From: Argyresthia goedartella
Taxonomy: Eukaryota; Arthropoda; Insecta; Lepidoptera; Argyresthiidae
NCBI GenBank assembly: GCA_949825045.1
Contig: OX463807.1
Coordinates: 33,376,749-33,440,748, forward strand
DNA length: 64,000 nt
Direction of reading: 5' to 3'
Below are positions 10,171 through 20,995 of this stretch, one piece after another. The position numbers and the translations under genes were made by a program. Each line of letters starts with the position of its first letter. The first letter of the stretch is position 1. Below the pieces are notes generated by a model. The model did not search any database, was not told the DNA's origin, and was given only the letters and a program-made list of their open reading frames with translations.

Positions 10171-12439
10171 AGAATCGGTTCATATAACGTTTGGGGTTTT
10201 GAGTAGCTCAGGGTAAGTTAGCAAAAAACAATGATCCAAGCGCGTGGGATGGTTCGAGGAAGCTTACAGGTCAGGTTTTTTTTATCGCATTCCTGTGAGA
10301 TGTGTAGGGATCAGAGCCGATTTGGCTGCGCGCTGAATAAATCATGAATAACTAAATAATGGAAGGTTATTATGGAACGATACGGAGAAAGCTATTATGT
10401 TGACTGCAAATATACAATTGCGTTTGTTTGGTACGATTTGGCGAGTTTGACATCACGAGTCTGAATATCATTCTAGTGATCTTTGTCTAGCGCGCTAGCG
10501 GTCGGGAAGGCTTAAATTAATCGCAACAAGCTTTTATGGTCAGCGATCAACAGATTTTGTGTATCGGCAATACCGAATGGCTAGAGTGATAACCTACGGT
10601 TGATCATAGTGAATTTGCGTACACAAAGTTTGTAGAACGGCGGATCTGCATGGCATGTTTGGTTGAAATTGGACCCTGTGTAGTTAAAGATAAGAAGCTT
10701 TGCTTGGGCAGCGCGTGTTCGCAAAGGACGCCATTTTTTTCCAGACATGTGGGGTCTATAAATACGATAGCGGGGGAAGGGAATTCATTCAGTCTCAGCG
10801 TTAAGCTACTGTGACAGTCGTCTTTCAACAAATTCTAAACAGTTTTGGTCTGCCGTTTTACGCGTCGGAACTGGACGAATTGTGATTGCGTGTTTCAGTG
10901 GTTTTTCGTGAGTGTCTGAAGCGCCGAGAAATACCTCGGTTCCTATCCATTAAATCAACCTACCCCAAATTCCAAAACTATCCTTGGGTCGTTAGATAAG
11001 AACTTGTAGGTAACTGATCTGAGTCTGAGTCTGGGCTTGGAGCGATCCTAAATTCCTTTTTCCTTCACCATAGGGTTTCTGGATTGGCTCTTAGGATATT
11101 CGTGGGCTAATCCTCTCCTCATTCCTTTCGAGTAGCGAGTTTTGAAATTCCCACACACACAGTCATTAAACATACAAGCACATTCAAATCAAACTCAACC
11201 ATTTTCGAGTGGTGTCGATAATGGACGTGGTATAACACTAGGATTTTAGACTAGGCTAGACAGGAGTTTAGTTGCGGCTAAACCTAGGTTGGCAGGGCAT
11301 AGGGAGACTGTTTGATCGATGAGGTTCCGCGCATGGAAATAACAAATTCAGAACAAAGTTAAACCAGTGTCAACACAGATAACCTATGCTGTTGATATTT
11401 TGACATTTGAGTGTTATCGGGGACGCGCGAAGAGATCAAATTACAGTCTAAAGTTCATTGTTTAGGACCGGGTAGATTGTTTTGCTTTGCCTTGGGTCAG
11501 TTTGGATTCAAGTTGCATCTTTAAATTAAATGTAAATTTCTCTGGAGGTCTAATGTGTAGGCTGAGTCAAATATTTATGATTGGGCTTAGTCGAGGTCGT
11601 GCTGAGGTCAGTGGAATTTATAGATCGGTATTTATCGAACTATGCACTTCGCTATGGTGAGGGTTAGATCTCCTAAAGCGCTAATGACAACGTTTCGATA
11701 ACATCCAGCTCAAATTGCGCAGAGTTGAAGGTTTCTAAACGTTACGGACCTTTTGAGGTAACCGCTAGTTCAAACCTATTTCGGAAAATCAAATCGCAAT
11801 TGTGTAAACCGGTCTTTTCGGATCGTTATTTCCGTGAACTAAATATATAATTGGAACCACCAATAGCCGCTACTAGCGAGCACATGAAATATCATTGAGT
11901 ACTCACGTCGTAAAACTACGACGGATATCTATACGATATCACAAACAAATATTATAAATTGTGGTCGACCACTAAAAGAAGTTCCAAGCGCCCATATATA
12001 CAAAAAAATAAATGGTACCATCACACAAAATACAACAACGATCGATCTGGCGCAATACACCGCTAACTGATGCGAAATACAAGCTTGCGGACATATATGC
12101 TTTCTCTGTCTAACTTGAAACTGTAACTTCCTGAATCAATCTTCCGTTCGACTATTGTACGCCTAACGAACTTCTCAACGAACGAGAAATTCGGACTTAT
12201 CATTCTTAACTTACAAATTTTACAGCTGAATCGGGACATCTCTTTTGGGGTAGGTAGAATAGACGATCATAGCTACTGATAGCGGTGGCTCGACCTTAGC
12301 CTTTAATGCCGTTACAATACGAGAGGTTTTAATAAGATGGAGCTGAGGGAGCTATGTTATTCATTTTAATTTTAGATGATGTAATATTTGATTTGAGCCC
12401 TGTGTGTTGTGATTAATGCCAATATTGTAACTAGTTTCA
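10171..12439. other. Unresolved 2.3-kb insertion in the DIRS-B recombinase gene
   Basis: This segment separates recombinase pieces at 9999-10095 and 12440-12726. It contains no ORF I recognise and no obvious terminal repeats. It is moderately GC-rich compared with flanks and carries a TATA/initiator-like pair near 10757-10794, which would suit a long LTR or LTR-derived element, but no second copy is in the window to prove it. Confidence 0.4.
10757..10794 (+). promoter_or_regulatory. TATA box plus initiator-like element
   Basis: TATAAATA at 10757-10764 is followed by TCAGTC at 10789-10794. The A of the initiator is 34 bases after the first T of the TATA box, close to the spacing of arthropod core promoters and LTR promoters. 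Nothing downstream identifies a transcript. Confidence 0.35.
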
Positions 12440-12726
12440 TAGTAATATTTTCAAAAACTCCTAAAAATATGGTAAGTAATTTTTAACCAGATCAATGTAT
12501 CAGGTAAAATTATACTTAGGCAGTGGAGACCATAAACGAAAAATACCTTAAAAGTATCTCGAAACAAAATCAGTGTTATTTTTTTCTTTACCCAATACCA
12601 ACGAAAAAACAGAACAACAACTGTTAAGTGTGCCATAACAAGCACGTGTATCTTAATACACGTGCTTGTTATGGCATACATCTTAATGTATGTTGAAAAA
12701 TTGAGAACTTCTGATATGGGGGTCAA
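12440..12726 (-). pseudogene. DIRS-B tyrosine recombinase, N-terminal piece
   Basis: Minus-strand translation contains TPISEVLNF and, in a shifted frame, GIFRLWSPLPKYNFT. These align with TPISNVITF and GIFRLRPPLPRYNTT in the DIRS-A recombinase at the same spacing. Frameshifts, stops and an internal palindrome (12631-12676) show it is dead. The LINE tail at 12727 abuts it directly. Confidence 0.7.
12631..12676. repeat. Perfect palindrome, 20-nt arms, 6-nt loop
   Basis: Arm tgccataacaagcacgtgta and its exact complement around tcttaa. It lies inside the former recombinase reading frame of DIRS-B, so it arose as an insertion or inverted duplication in coding sequence. Confidence 0.9.
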
Positions 12727-12988
12727 GTCAAGTCAAATTTCTTTATTACTGAAGACATTCGTATATAATCGGCAAACGTAATTTTTGCCTCTTCTCTACA
12801 TTGGACCACTGTGGGAGAGATGGGGGTAGTAACTCCCACAGATTGATTTTTAGATCTCTTTTAAAAATTGATTGTGCTTAATTAATACAAATATTACAAT
12901 ATCAATTATTATTATTAATGAGCACGAATGAACAATTACAAAATTATTAACATCAAGGTCTTAGTTAGATTAGAGTTAGATTAACCCC
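12727..12988 (-). mobile_element. LINE 3' end, strongly 5'-truncated
   Basis: Matches, base for base over long stretches, the 3' UTR of the LINE at 19725-22130 (ccactgtgggag, cccacagattgattttt). On the minus strand it ends in aataaag followed by a (ttgac)n-like tail. Similarity stops near gattaaccc at 12988, where DIRS-B gag sequence begins. It is therefore a 260-bp LINE insertion at the gag/recombinase junction of DIRS-B. Confidence 0.8.
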
Positions 12989-13430
12989 AAACAAGCTTGA
13001 GTTGGAGTAATGTATATCTCCTAGGATATAAGCGGTGTACATTGATACTGTTAACACCTCAGGGTCTTTTTGGTTCGACGCCAGAAGTTGCGTGATTACC
13101 GCACTGGGCAATGATAAAGCGCATGACGTCATAGACTTTTTGAGTTTGATGCCCTTGTCATGCTTTACTTCGCCTTTAATCAATAGACGTGAAACTCAGG
13201 ATTCAGAACTGGTGCTTTCAAGATTCTGCTGTTTGGACGGACAAGATATGTATCCTTCAGTTCCTTGCGGATTTCTTTAGAAAGACCGGATATGACAATG
13301 TGGTTCATCTGCTGACAGCCAGATCCTTTTGGTTGTCGGAACTGTACTCTTGTGTGTGGGTATTCAACTATTATTTGCATCACTTCTAGGTCGAGTTCAG
13401 GTATTGGTCCTTCCAATGCCATCACTTGGA
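12965..13430 (-). pseudogene. gag: DIRS-B Gag-like ORF, main piece
   Basis: Minus-strand sequence GLSKEIRKELKDTYLVRPN followed by LKAPVLNPE parallels GLTKEARKVLKEKYLTPSY and LIDPPVLNGE in the DIRS-A Gag. The next frame gives KGIKLKKSMTSCALS and AYILGDIHYSNSS, again matching the DIRS-A order. One frameshift separates the two halves. The plus-strand LINE at 13430-14836 cuts off the upstream part. Confidence 0.7.
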
Positions 13431-13878
13431 GCTTGACTTCAGCAGCGCTTTCAACTGCGTGGATTTTGATATTCTGGTTGCGATCCTCCATTCACTTAAT
13501 GTCTCCTCTCATGCCGCCCTCTGGTTTTACTACTATCGAAGAGATCGACAACAACGCATCAATTCTGAGGAGACATCCACCGATTGGTGCGATCTATTCA
13601 CTGGGGTTCCTCAGGGTGGCATCCTTTCACCTCTTCTGTTCTCGGTTTCTATCAACTCAATCTCTGATGTACTTACTTCTTCATATCATCTTTACGCATA
13701 TGACCTCCAAAAGTACCGGCATTTCTCTCCTCGTGATGTCACTCGGGCTGTGGAGGCTCTGAATGCTGACCTCGAGAATATCAGGAAGTGGGCCCTCTCA
13801 TATGGGTTTCTGGTCAACCCGAGCAAGTCACAGGCCTTGATCTTGGGAACCCGATGCTCTCTTAACCTGTTACAATAA
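13426..13878 (+). pseudogene. LINE reverse transcriptase, palm fragment
   Basis: About 150 residues open. RT motifs A and B are clear and motif C is damaged (YAYD in place of YADD-type). The first few codons overlap the junction with DIRS-B gag, so the apparent ATG is fortuitous. Confidence 0.8.
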
Positions 13879-14836
13879 CTTCCAATCGCTCCTCTAATAT
13901 TTCACGGAACCGTAATCAAATACAGCGATAAAGCTAAACATCTCGGAGTTGTATTCGATAACATGCTGTCTTGGTCGCCCCATGTCTCCGAGGTCAGCAG
14001 ACGAGTCTTTGCGTCATTTTACTCTCTTCGGAGATAACAATACTTCCTTCTTAAAGTCGCTCTAGCCCAGTCCCTTCTACTTCCTTTAATTGACTATGCC
14101 GATGCTTGCTGGGTGAGTGCGAACGAAGAACAACTGAATAAACTCGAAAGACTTCAGAACCTCGGGATTCGGTTCGTCTTCGGGCTGCGCAAGTACGACC
14201 ACGTCTTGCAGTATCGCAAAGAACTGGGTTGGCTCCCGATTCGTCTTGGCTGTGATTTCCACATATTGGCTTTACTCTTCAAGATCTTGAGACACCCCAG
14301 ATATCCTTCCTACCTTCGTGAACGTTTTGAGTTCCTTTTCTCCAGAGGCAGGGAGCGGAGATCTCACACGCTGTCTCTTCTATGTATTCCGCAGCATAAC
14401 ACCGTCGCCTACGAGCACTCATTCAGGCTGAGGGCCATTCGGCTGTGGAACGCACTTCCTTGCACTGTTAGGGACAGTCCCACTCTCTTCTCCTTTAAGA
14501 ATCGCTTGAAAGAGCACTTACTCTCTCTTTTATCATAGGTATTGTATCTATAAGTAAGTAATTGTAATTATCTGTTTATAATTATTATTTGTTTATTTTT
14601 ATTTTATCTACTATTTCTTTTATCATATTAATTTTTATAGTAAGTAATATATTTTATTGGTATTTGGTAATTTTATAATTGCACTAGACTACCCTTTTCA
14701 GTTTATATGCATCCTATCCTGATAGGTTCACTGGAAATCTCTGTTGAGAGATAAGTTCGCCTTTGCCTTTTAATTTTCATCCATTCCATTTCTTGTAAAA
14801 TGTTTTGTTGGAATGTTCTGTGCAATAAAGAATTGT
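13430..14836 (+). mobile_element. LINE (Jockey/CR1-like), 5'-truncated copy
   Basis: It begins inside the RT domain at the motif A region (LDFSSAFNCVDFDIL) and continues with motif B GVPQGGILSPLLFS. At motif C the sequence is LYAYDLQKY where relatives have two adjacent Asp, so one catalytic Asp is a Tyr. After a frameshift and stops the C-terminal domain follows (14113-14538), with HLGVVFDNMLSW before it and AIRLWNALPCTVRD near the end. The 3' UTR is AT-rich and ends aataaagaattgtgaaattg with a short repeated tail. It is inserted in the gag of DIRS-B, antisense to it. Confidence 0.85.
14113..14538 (+). pseudogene. LINE ORF2 C-terminal domain
   Basis: 141 residues of the region following RT in Jockey/CR1-type LINEs: RLQNLGIRFVFGLRKYDHV, then LGWLPIRL, and finally RLWNALPCTVRDSPTLFSFKNRL. 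The same C-terminus recurs at 18220-18815 and 59010-59420, marking one LINE lineage with at least three copies here. Confidence 0.8.
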
Positions 14837-15099
14837 GAAATTGTGAATTGGAGTAAATCAGCTGAAAAATACGGAGGCAGCGGCAGCAATACGGTGGGAG
14901 TCATGGCAATCACGGGAACAGTAGAGAAGGTAAGCGGTAGATCGCTAGGTACAACACCGGTGCTATGTGTGTTGTTGCTCTTTTCATTGGGCTCCGAGTC
15001 TGCAGGGAAGTTCCAGTATGAGCAACCAAGTATGGCAATATCTTCGTCCCTGACAACGATAGAGACTCTCTCTTTGGGCAAAATGTGTATTTTTCTCAA
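14837..15099 (-). pseudogene. gag: DIRS-B Gag, N-terminal part (probable)
   Basis: An open minus-strand stretch lies immediately right of the LINE 3' end. It is acidic and proline/serine-rich (PADSEPNEK, PPYFSADLLQ), like the region of DIRS-A Gag upstream of the conserved core. The assignment is by position more than by similarity. Confidence 0.4.
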
Positions 15100-15459
15100 A
15101 TATGGGTGGTATGTGAGACTCCAATGTGAGAAACACGCAACCCCATTTCCTAAATTTTGTCTGTATACATATTACATATACATTGCTATGGAAATACTTA
15201 AATGGTTGACCCGGTCAGCTTATATATTATTGGGAAGAGAAAATCCCCAAGACGGATTGTCTGAATTTCCAACTAGTAACAAAGTAATTCGTGATGGTAC
15301 ACCATCAACATTCTTTGTACTCAAGTAAAACACCGTAATACGCAATAACGAAATGAGAAAAACAGCCATTTCTCTTCTATATGTTTAAGCAACAAATCCT
15401 ATTTTATTTGGTAAATCACACACCTGCTTCACAGACATATAATAAGATAATACGTATAC

Positions 15460-15576
15460 CTGCTTGGTTACAGGGCGAACATTTTTCATCATTCGAGCTC
15501 GAAGAATGCCTACGTCGTCGACGTTTTATCTTATTCTCTAACTTTTTAATTTCTTCACTTAATAGTCGTTGTCCAT
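15460..15576 (-). pseudogene. gag: DIRS-B gag first exon (predicted)
   Basis: Minus-strand ATG at 15576 opens about 39 codons: MDNDYLSEEIKKLENKIK, then a run RRRRRH and serines. The pattern matches the first exon of DIRS-A (ERKIRKLQIKLARRRHRR then Ser-rich). It ends at CAG|GTATACG, a good splice donor, in phase 1 as in DIRS-A. The matching acceptor was not found, presumably through decay. Confidence 0.5.
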
Positions 15577-15595
15577 AATATTAAGTGGAGTAATT

Positions 15596-15635
15596 AAAGG
15601 AGGTGTGATAGTGATAGCACTATCACACCTCCTTT
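15596..15635. repeat. Perfect palindrome, 18-nt arms, 4-nt loop
   Basis: aaaggaggtgtgatagtg and its exact complement around atag, in the leader region of DIRS-B. Confidence 0.9.
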
Positions 15636-15699
15636 TCGGAATTTCATGGGCAATTCACTTACTTATCAACCAATAAAAAAATACTGAGTGCGCGAAAAC

Positions 15700-15869
15700 G
15701 CGAAGTACTAGAACGTGACTGACAGCGCCTGGTGTGGAAGGGAAAGGCGAGCTGTGACTTTTTCATCCACATTATTTTTCTCCAAATAAAGTGCGCGAAA
15801 TGGCTAGCTTGGCAGCTAAACAACATTGTGTTCCTATGTCAATAGCGACAACGAAGCTTGATATGTAAT
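15700..15869. repeat. DIRS-B right inverted terminal repeat
   Basis: Complementary to 2983-3170 in patches (gtgcgcgaaatggctagc, ggcgagctgtga) and ending gcttgatatgtaat. The left boundary is approximate. Confidence 0.65.
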
Positions 15870-16054
15870 GATTGCTAAAGCCCAACCAGGAACAGAAAAA
15901 ACCTGGCCTGGGGGCGCTAAATAACTATATATATAGCAATACTTAGTATATAATATACCCATGCAAATTGGCCGCTTCGCTAATTGCCGAACTTATTTTA
16001 AAATCGCACTTATTATTTAAATATAACTACAAATTAACAATCATAGACAGCTTA

Positions 16055-16170
16055 TGATTTGTATAGATAAAGCAGTGTATGTAACTGTACATAATTAGGT
16101 ATTAAAATACTTATTTGTTGTTATTATGAAACACTCGTATATCAAAGCCTCTCATTATGGAAGTCACATT
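16055..16170 (+). repeat. Dispersed repeat family A, partial copy
   Basis: gtgtatgtaactgtacataatta and the following cattatggaagtcaca match family A copies at 22125-22470 and 32730-33190. The remaining sequence from 15870 to 16320 is AT-rich with no gene seen. Confidence 0.5.
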
Positions 16171-16319
16171 AAACATTATTATTTTTTACTATTATGAAAT
16201 AATCTTCCACAAAAGGTATAGTACCTGTAGTCAGGTTGAAATATAGAAAATAAAACCATTATTATTATATTAAAAAAAAACATAATTCATCAAATTCAGA
16301 ATCTAAATAATCAACAGAT

Positions 16320-17260
16320 TCATATGAATTCGTCAGTTGTAAGACTGGATGTTTCACTATCGCTGCCACCAACCTTTATAATAAGTTGTTCAATTTCTCT
16401 ATCAATTACCAGTCCCCTGCGTCTATATTCCTCTTCTAGTTTTTTATGCTCACAGCAATTATTCCATGTATTAGCAGTTATATCCTCAAAACATTTTTAT
16501 ACAAGCTACAGGAACGTGATATTATCTAAACCTGTCTACAGTCTTTGTGGCAACTTTTCCTTTTCTGTGCCTCATATAATTTCTGTCGGATTCAGCTCAC
16601 AATGATATTGCGGCAGTCGTAGTATTTTGTGAACATACTCCTATACTTATAAATATATTACAAATTATACTTATAATTCATGACATCATGGAAATCAGCT
16701 TTTTTTTCTTTGTCATTATAAATTAACAGAGCAATCGGGACGAACCCAGTCTTACCACTACAATGAACAATTATGTATCTTTACCCTGAAGCTACAAACT
16801 TAGATACGCCGGGCTCATTTTCGCTTTGCCAACATTTTGCGTGATTGAGTGAAGTATGAATATAACTTTCATCAAGGCCTAGAAGAGGCATACCACTCTC
16901 CCTTATATCTTTGACTTCATGTAAGTACCTGTCCCTCCATGCCACTATATCATGTCGCTCCATTACTACTGTCCTTTGATTTCTACATTTTTTATATTTA
17001 TAAAATAATTTGTTTAAGAGTAAACGAGAGTAAAACAGATTCTCTGCCACCAACAAAATTTATGGATTCTTTGAGAGCTGCAGCAGCCGTTTCAAACTCG
17101 GTATTTCTTTTCGCACAGCATAAAATTAATGTATTTTATGCCTAATTGCACTAATGTGCACTAATTTGCAATTAGGCATAATAGGATTTTGATTAATATC
17201 AAAATCATCCAGATTGATTTTCTTTTGGTTTTTAGGTTTATTTTTCTTATGCGTAGAAAA
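16320..17260 (-). pseudogene. Tc1/IS630-like DDE transposase, broken
   Basis: Minus-strand pieces in order are: an N-terminal part with FYAVRKEIP; VVMERHDIVAWRDRYLHEV; the first catalytic region PLLGLDESYIHTS (LDE-type Asp); then GKTGFVPIALLIYNDK; then LNPTEII (region of the last acidic residue); and a C-terminus ending GSDSETSSLTTDEF with a TGA. Stops, frameshifts and a gap around the second Asp show a dead copy. A perfect palindrome (17136-17181) interrupts the N-terminal frame. This domain order is that of insect Tc1-like DDE transposases; I cannot name a subfamily. Confidence 0.7.
17136..17181. repeat. Perfect palindrome, 15-nt arms, 16-nt loop
   Basis: ttatgcctaattgca and its exact complement, placed within the transposase frame at 16320-17260, so a later insertion or inverted duplication. 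Confidence 0.9.
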
Positions 17261-17809
17261 TACGTACGAAAATTCGTTTTGTATTTTCATAACGGAAGAT
17301 CGGGATTTGCCTATATATAAAATATACCTAAATATAAAAATACAACAAAATATTATACTTATATATAATATTATACTTATACAAATTAGCCAATTGACAT
17401 TGCACATAATATAATACGTCCCTACCAGTCATGTTCATAACAAGGCTGGTGATGTTATTTAGATGTCCGATCTTTCAGACTTTCTATCCGACAAATATTT
17501 CGATAGATTGTGAATAACTTTTCTTACGCCACTGTTAATAGTTTTCGGCTTATTCACTCACAAAACACAATAAATATACCATGCACAATCGACGCCCCAC
17601 TATGTCAGCAAATAGATGACATTAATTACTTTTTAAAGAAAGTGTTTCAAGTTGAAAACAATAGTTTCATAGATTTTCCGCAACATGGCGATGTTTTTAT
17701 AGTCTTGGTTTTGCTTTCTATTCTTTCTTATTCCCAACTATAATATATACATATCGACAAAAATATGTTTTTAATTAAACTGTGTAAACACAAATATAAC
17801 GAAAGACCT

Positions 17810-18165
17810 CCTTTTTACGGTTCCGTACCTAAATAATTCACCAAGTTAAAATCATAAAAAAATCGACTTGAATGAAGTCTGTGTCCATGAAAAGTCCTCA
17901 TCAAAACTGTTGCTACAGGGAACCACAAACTAAAACGTCATCTGTGTATTTTTTTTGTATTTGTTATTTTTTTCAAAAAGCGCTGAACCAATTTTAATAA
18001 AATTTGTATTGAACCACCTCTGAAGTATTGCCAAGCAGTTAAAATAAAAATTATCAAAATAGGTTCACAATTGACGGAGAAATCACGTAACAAACACAAA
18101 ATATAACAGAAGAATTGAGAACCCCCTCCTTTTTTAAGTCGGTTCAAAATGAAAAACGGAACCAT
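17810..18165 (-). mobile_element. MITE-like repeat with AAGTCGGTTTT ends, copy 1
   Basis: The minus-strand text matches 41338-41693 in order: accgactt start, gttctcaattc, gaccgatttt-type core, cagcgctttttg, gacgttttag, gatgaggacttttcatg, aagtcgattttt end. The termini are inverted versions of each other, suggesting a non-autonomous DNA transposon. The interval 17260-17810 holds nothing I can identify. Confidence 0.65.
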
Positions 18166-18219
18166 TTTAGGATCACTCTTGATCAGCTTTAATTTAAGTA
18201 AATGTTTTTACGCAATATT

Positions 18220-18815
18220 CATAATTCATAATCCATAATTCTTTATTATACACAATTTTTAAAAAAGTTACAGTAAAAGAAAATGCATGTACAAAGGTGA
18301 GATTATCTTTAAAAGGAGATTTCTTCCAGCAAACCAAGGAATTATAGGAATTGGTATCATAAATGGGTAGGCAGTGCACAATAAATACTATAAATAAATG
18401 CCTAGGAATAAATTAAATACCTATAAAATACAGATAGGAAATACAAAATAATTACCGATTATATACATATATATATAGATACTACATAAACTTTACATAC
18501 AATAATATAAATACAATAACTTTTACGAAAGAGAGAAGTAGTGCTCTTTAATACGTTTCTTAAAAGAGAAAAGAGTGTCTCTTATTGTGCAAGGTAGTGC
18601 GTTCCAGAGTCGCCTCATTCATACCTCAATGACTATTTACTTTGCAAGATAATTTTATACCCTGTGTTAGCCGAAAGCAACATCATTAAGTTGATATTTA
18701 GGTGTATCTTATCTCTTATCTGCAGCTTAACTAATGATGATTCACGATGAATTTGTTCATTCGCATACAAAAAACGATGCAACATGATTAAAACGTTAGA
18801 CAGACCCGGATATCC
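18220..18815 (-). mobile_element. LINE 3' end, same lineage as 13430-14836
   Basis: The minus strand encodes RLWNALPCTIRDTLFSF with a following basic stretch and stop, closely matching the C-terminus of the LINE at 14113-14538. Farther upstream (to about 18815) it continues as degenerate ORF. It ends at a simple ataatt-type tail near 18220. Confidence 0.7.
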
Positions 18816-18834
18816 AGGAATGTAATGTAATTAT

Positions 18835-19095
18835 ATAAACGTATTGAAACCAATAATGTCCCCAGCAAGGGGCACAGGCCTTTACCGGGATACGAGTAAG
18901 ATTAAGCCGCACTCCACCACGCTGGCTCAGTGCGGGTCGATGGAGGGGTTTTACGACCACTAACACATATCGATAGTAGCCGGCCTACAGCTTGACGTGA
19001 CACTTTACGTGTACTTTAGATCAGTAAATTATCTAATTGGTACATGGTCAAGTTTAGAACCTGCATCTCTCAGGTAAGAAGCAAGCGTAGAACTC
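18835..19095 (-). mobile_element. tRNA-derived SINE
   Basis: Body phrases ggggttttacgaccac, gatagtag, acctgcatctc and the tRNA-like head at the right end (cttgcttcttac, gcaggttctaaa) match the SINE at 60918-61180. It is reverse orientation, head at the right. It is flanked on both sides by similar 70-bp LINE sequence (18745-18815 and 19142-19210). Confidence 0.7.
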
Positions 19096-19141
19096 TTACA
19101 ACCAATGTTTTTATTATATGAACCAGGCTAAAAAAATATTC

Positions 19142-19210
19142 ATGATTAATTTGTTCATTCGCATACAAAAAACGTTGCAACATGATTAAAACGTTAGACA
19201 GACCCGGGTA
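19142..19210 (-). repeat. Second copy of a 70-bp LINE segment
   Basis: Nearly identical to 18745-18815 (shared attcgcatacaaaaaacg and ttagacagacccgg) in the same orientation, a few mismatches. Too long for a SINE target duplication, so probably a separate LINE fragment or local duplication. Confidence 0.6.
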
Positions 19211-19258
19211 TACTTCTTTTTATTTTATTCACTAATTGTTAGCCCATTTTAGAAACGA

Positions 19259-19297
19259 ATCTATTAATCGAAATATTCAATATTTCGATTAATAGAT
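19259..19297. repeat. Perfect palindrome, 19-nt arms, 1-nt loop
   Basis: atctattaatcgaaatatt and its exact complement around a single c. Confidence 0.9.
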
Positions 19298-19369
19298 GTC
19301 TTACTGATTTGGCAATAATCAATAGTTTTTTTAATAGTAGTTAATGTGACTGCTACATAATGCCTAATT

Positions 19370-19560
19370 ATGTACAGTTACATACACTAGTTTATCTACA
19401 CACATACCATCTCTTTGATGTGTTTAGGAACCGCATGTTCGACCGGCATCGTGGCATTGATCATTGCTCTGCAGTTATTTAGCTCGTTCTGTAGTACCAA
19501 CTTCACAGACAAACAAGAGGCGGCACGCAGGCGGGCAGAATTTGACAAATTTTGGTTTTT
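19370..19560 (-). repeat. Dispersed repeat family A, inverted copy
   Basis: Reverse complement of the core of 32880-33090: gatcaatgccac, ctgaacacatcaaagag, gtgtatgtaactgtacataat. The adjacent 19600-19700 resembles 32730-32860 in direct orientation, so the family is mosaic. Confidence 0.7.
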
Positions 19561-19980
19561 ACTTGAGGCTGGTTGTTTCCGATTATAAAACTAGAAAACT
19601 TTAATGTCAATATTTTTTTATCCACACACGTGTCATGAACCCTCTTTACTGTAAAACTATTTGGTAAAAACTCATTTCTTATCTGAAAATTTATATATTA
19701 TGACCATAATGTCCAAATTCCAAATTCCAAATGTCTTTATTACTGTAGATTTACATATACTTAGCAATCGTCATTTTTTACCACTTCTCTACATTGGACC
19801 ACTGTGGGAGAAGCAGGGCTTAGGAACTCCCACAGATTGATTTTTAGATCTCTTTTAAAAATTGCTCATGCTTAACTAATACAAAAAATATATACTTGTG
19901 TCACTATAATAATTAATAAGCAGGAATAAATAATTACAAAATTATTAATAGCAAGGTCTGTGTTGAGCCAGATTAACCCT

Positions 19981-20985
19981 TTACAGTCCCATCATTGAAG
20001 TAATCTTGAACATTGTAATATCCCTTTTTCGACAAACTCGCTTTAACATGGTTTTAAATTGCTCAAATGGCAATTTCAAGATTTTCAGAGGTAGCTTGTT
20101 GTAGTAGAGAATGCATTGACCCTTGAAAGAATTTATGACCTTCGCGAGTCTAAACCGGGGCGCAAGTAGTCTGTGATTATTTCTTAGGTTAACATTACAG
20201 CTATCGCTAAGTTTGGGAAGTTTTGTAAGGTTCTTGCGTACATACACTATATTTTCTAAAATAAATTGACTAGCTACAGTTAGTATGTCAATTTCTTTAA
20301 AAAGCTCTCTTAAGGAGTCTGTGCGTTTTAAATTATAAATTGCTCGAATAGCTCTTTTCTGTAAAATAAAAACAGTTTGAATATCCGCTGCTTTCCCCCA
20401 CAACAGGATATAGGACATCACACTATGAAAGTAACTAAAATATTCTAGCCTAGATGTAGCCACATCCGTGTTTTGTCTGATGTTCCTAACAGCATAAGCC
20501 GCAGAACTTAATTTACCAGCCAATTTTTCTATGTGGGGTCCCCACTGCAATTTAATATCAATGGTTATTCCAAGAAACTTCGTGTCATTTACTAATTCAA
20601 ACGTATTGCTGTCCAACACTAAACTGGTCCCAACTTGCCTGACATTTGGAAGTGAGAATTTTATACATTTGGTTTTACCAGCATTTAACAATAAATTGTT
20701 AACTGTGAACCAATTCAAGGTAAAATATAATAATCTATTGACATCATCAAAATATTCTTTTTGTCTTTCAATTTTGAAGAGCAGTGAAGTATCATCAGCA
20801 AACAACACTAGGTTACTCAATTTCTCCACCATAAAAGGCAGGTAGTTAATACATACCAGGAATAAGAAAGGGCCTAATATGGAACCTTGTGGAACGCCAA
20901 TTTTTAGCCTTGATCCATCAGATTTAACGCCGTTGACTTCTGCCTTTTGAATTATATTGCTTAGGTATGATCTTAGTAGATCCAA
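19981..20985 (-). pseudogene. LINE reverse transcriptase, C-terminal two thirds
   Basis: 334 residues open, with the RT motif region GVPQGSILGPF, motif C LFADDTSLLF and the thumb region (KFLGITIDIKLQWGPH). After it a degenerate C-terminal domain reaches the stop at 19981. The upstream RT part continues in another frame at 20996-21325. Confidence 0.85.
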
Positions 20986-20995
20986 CGCTTTATTT

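Larger units (their letters stand above)
2983..15869 (-). mobile_element. DIRS-B: old DIRS-type tyrosine-recombinase retrotransposon, heavily interrupted
   Basis: Both termini resemble those of the better preserved DIRS-A at 41841-47183. The left end starts tgatgattaaacgaac. The right end terminates in gatatgtaat. Part of the left inverted repeat near 3090-3170 is complementary to 15750-15825 (shared stretch ctccaaataaagtgcgcg). An internal complementary region at 3248-3355 joins complements of both outer ends. Between them on the minus strand lie gag pieces (12965-13430, 14837-15099, 15460-15576) and recombinase pieces (12440-12726, 9999-10095, 3730-3967). No RT or RNase H was seen, so that part is deleted. 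Later insertions are the BEL element, an unresolved 2.3-kb segment and two LINE fragments. Both ends belonging to one element is inferred from order, strand and family match. Confidence 0.75.

Noticed and set aside
13180..13491. 103-codon minus-strand ORF read as one gene
   Set aside because: Its first 20 or so codons are the antisense of the LINE RT at 13430; only the part below 13430 belongs to DIRS-B gag.
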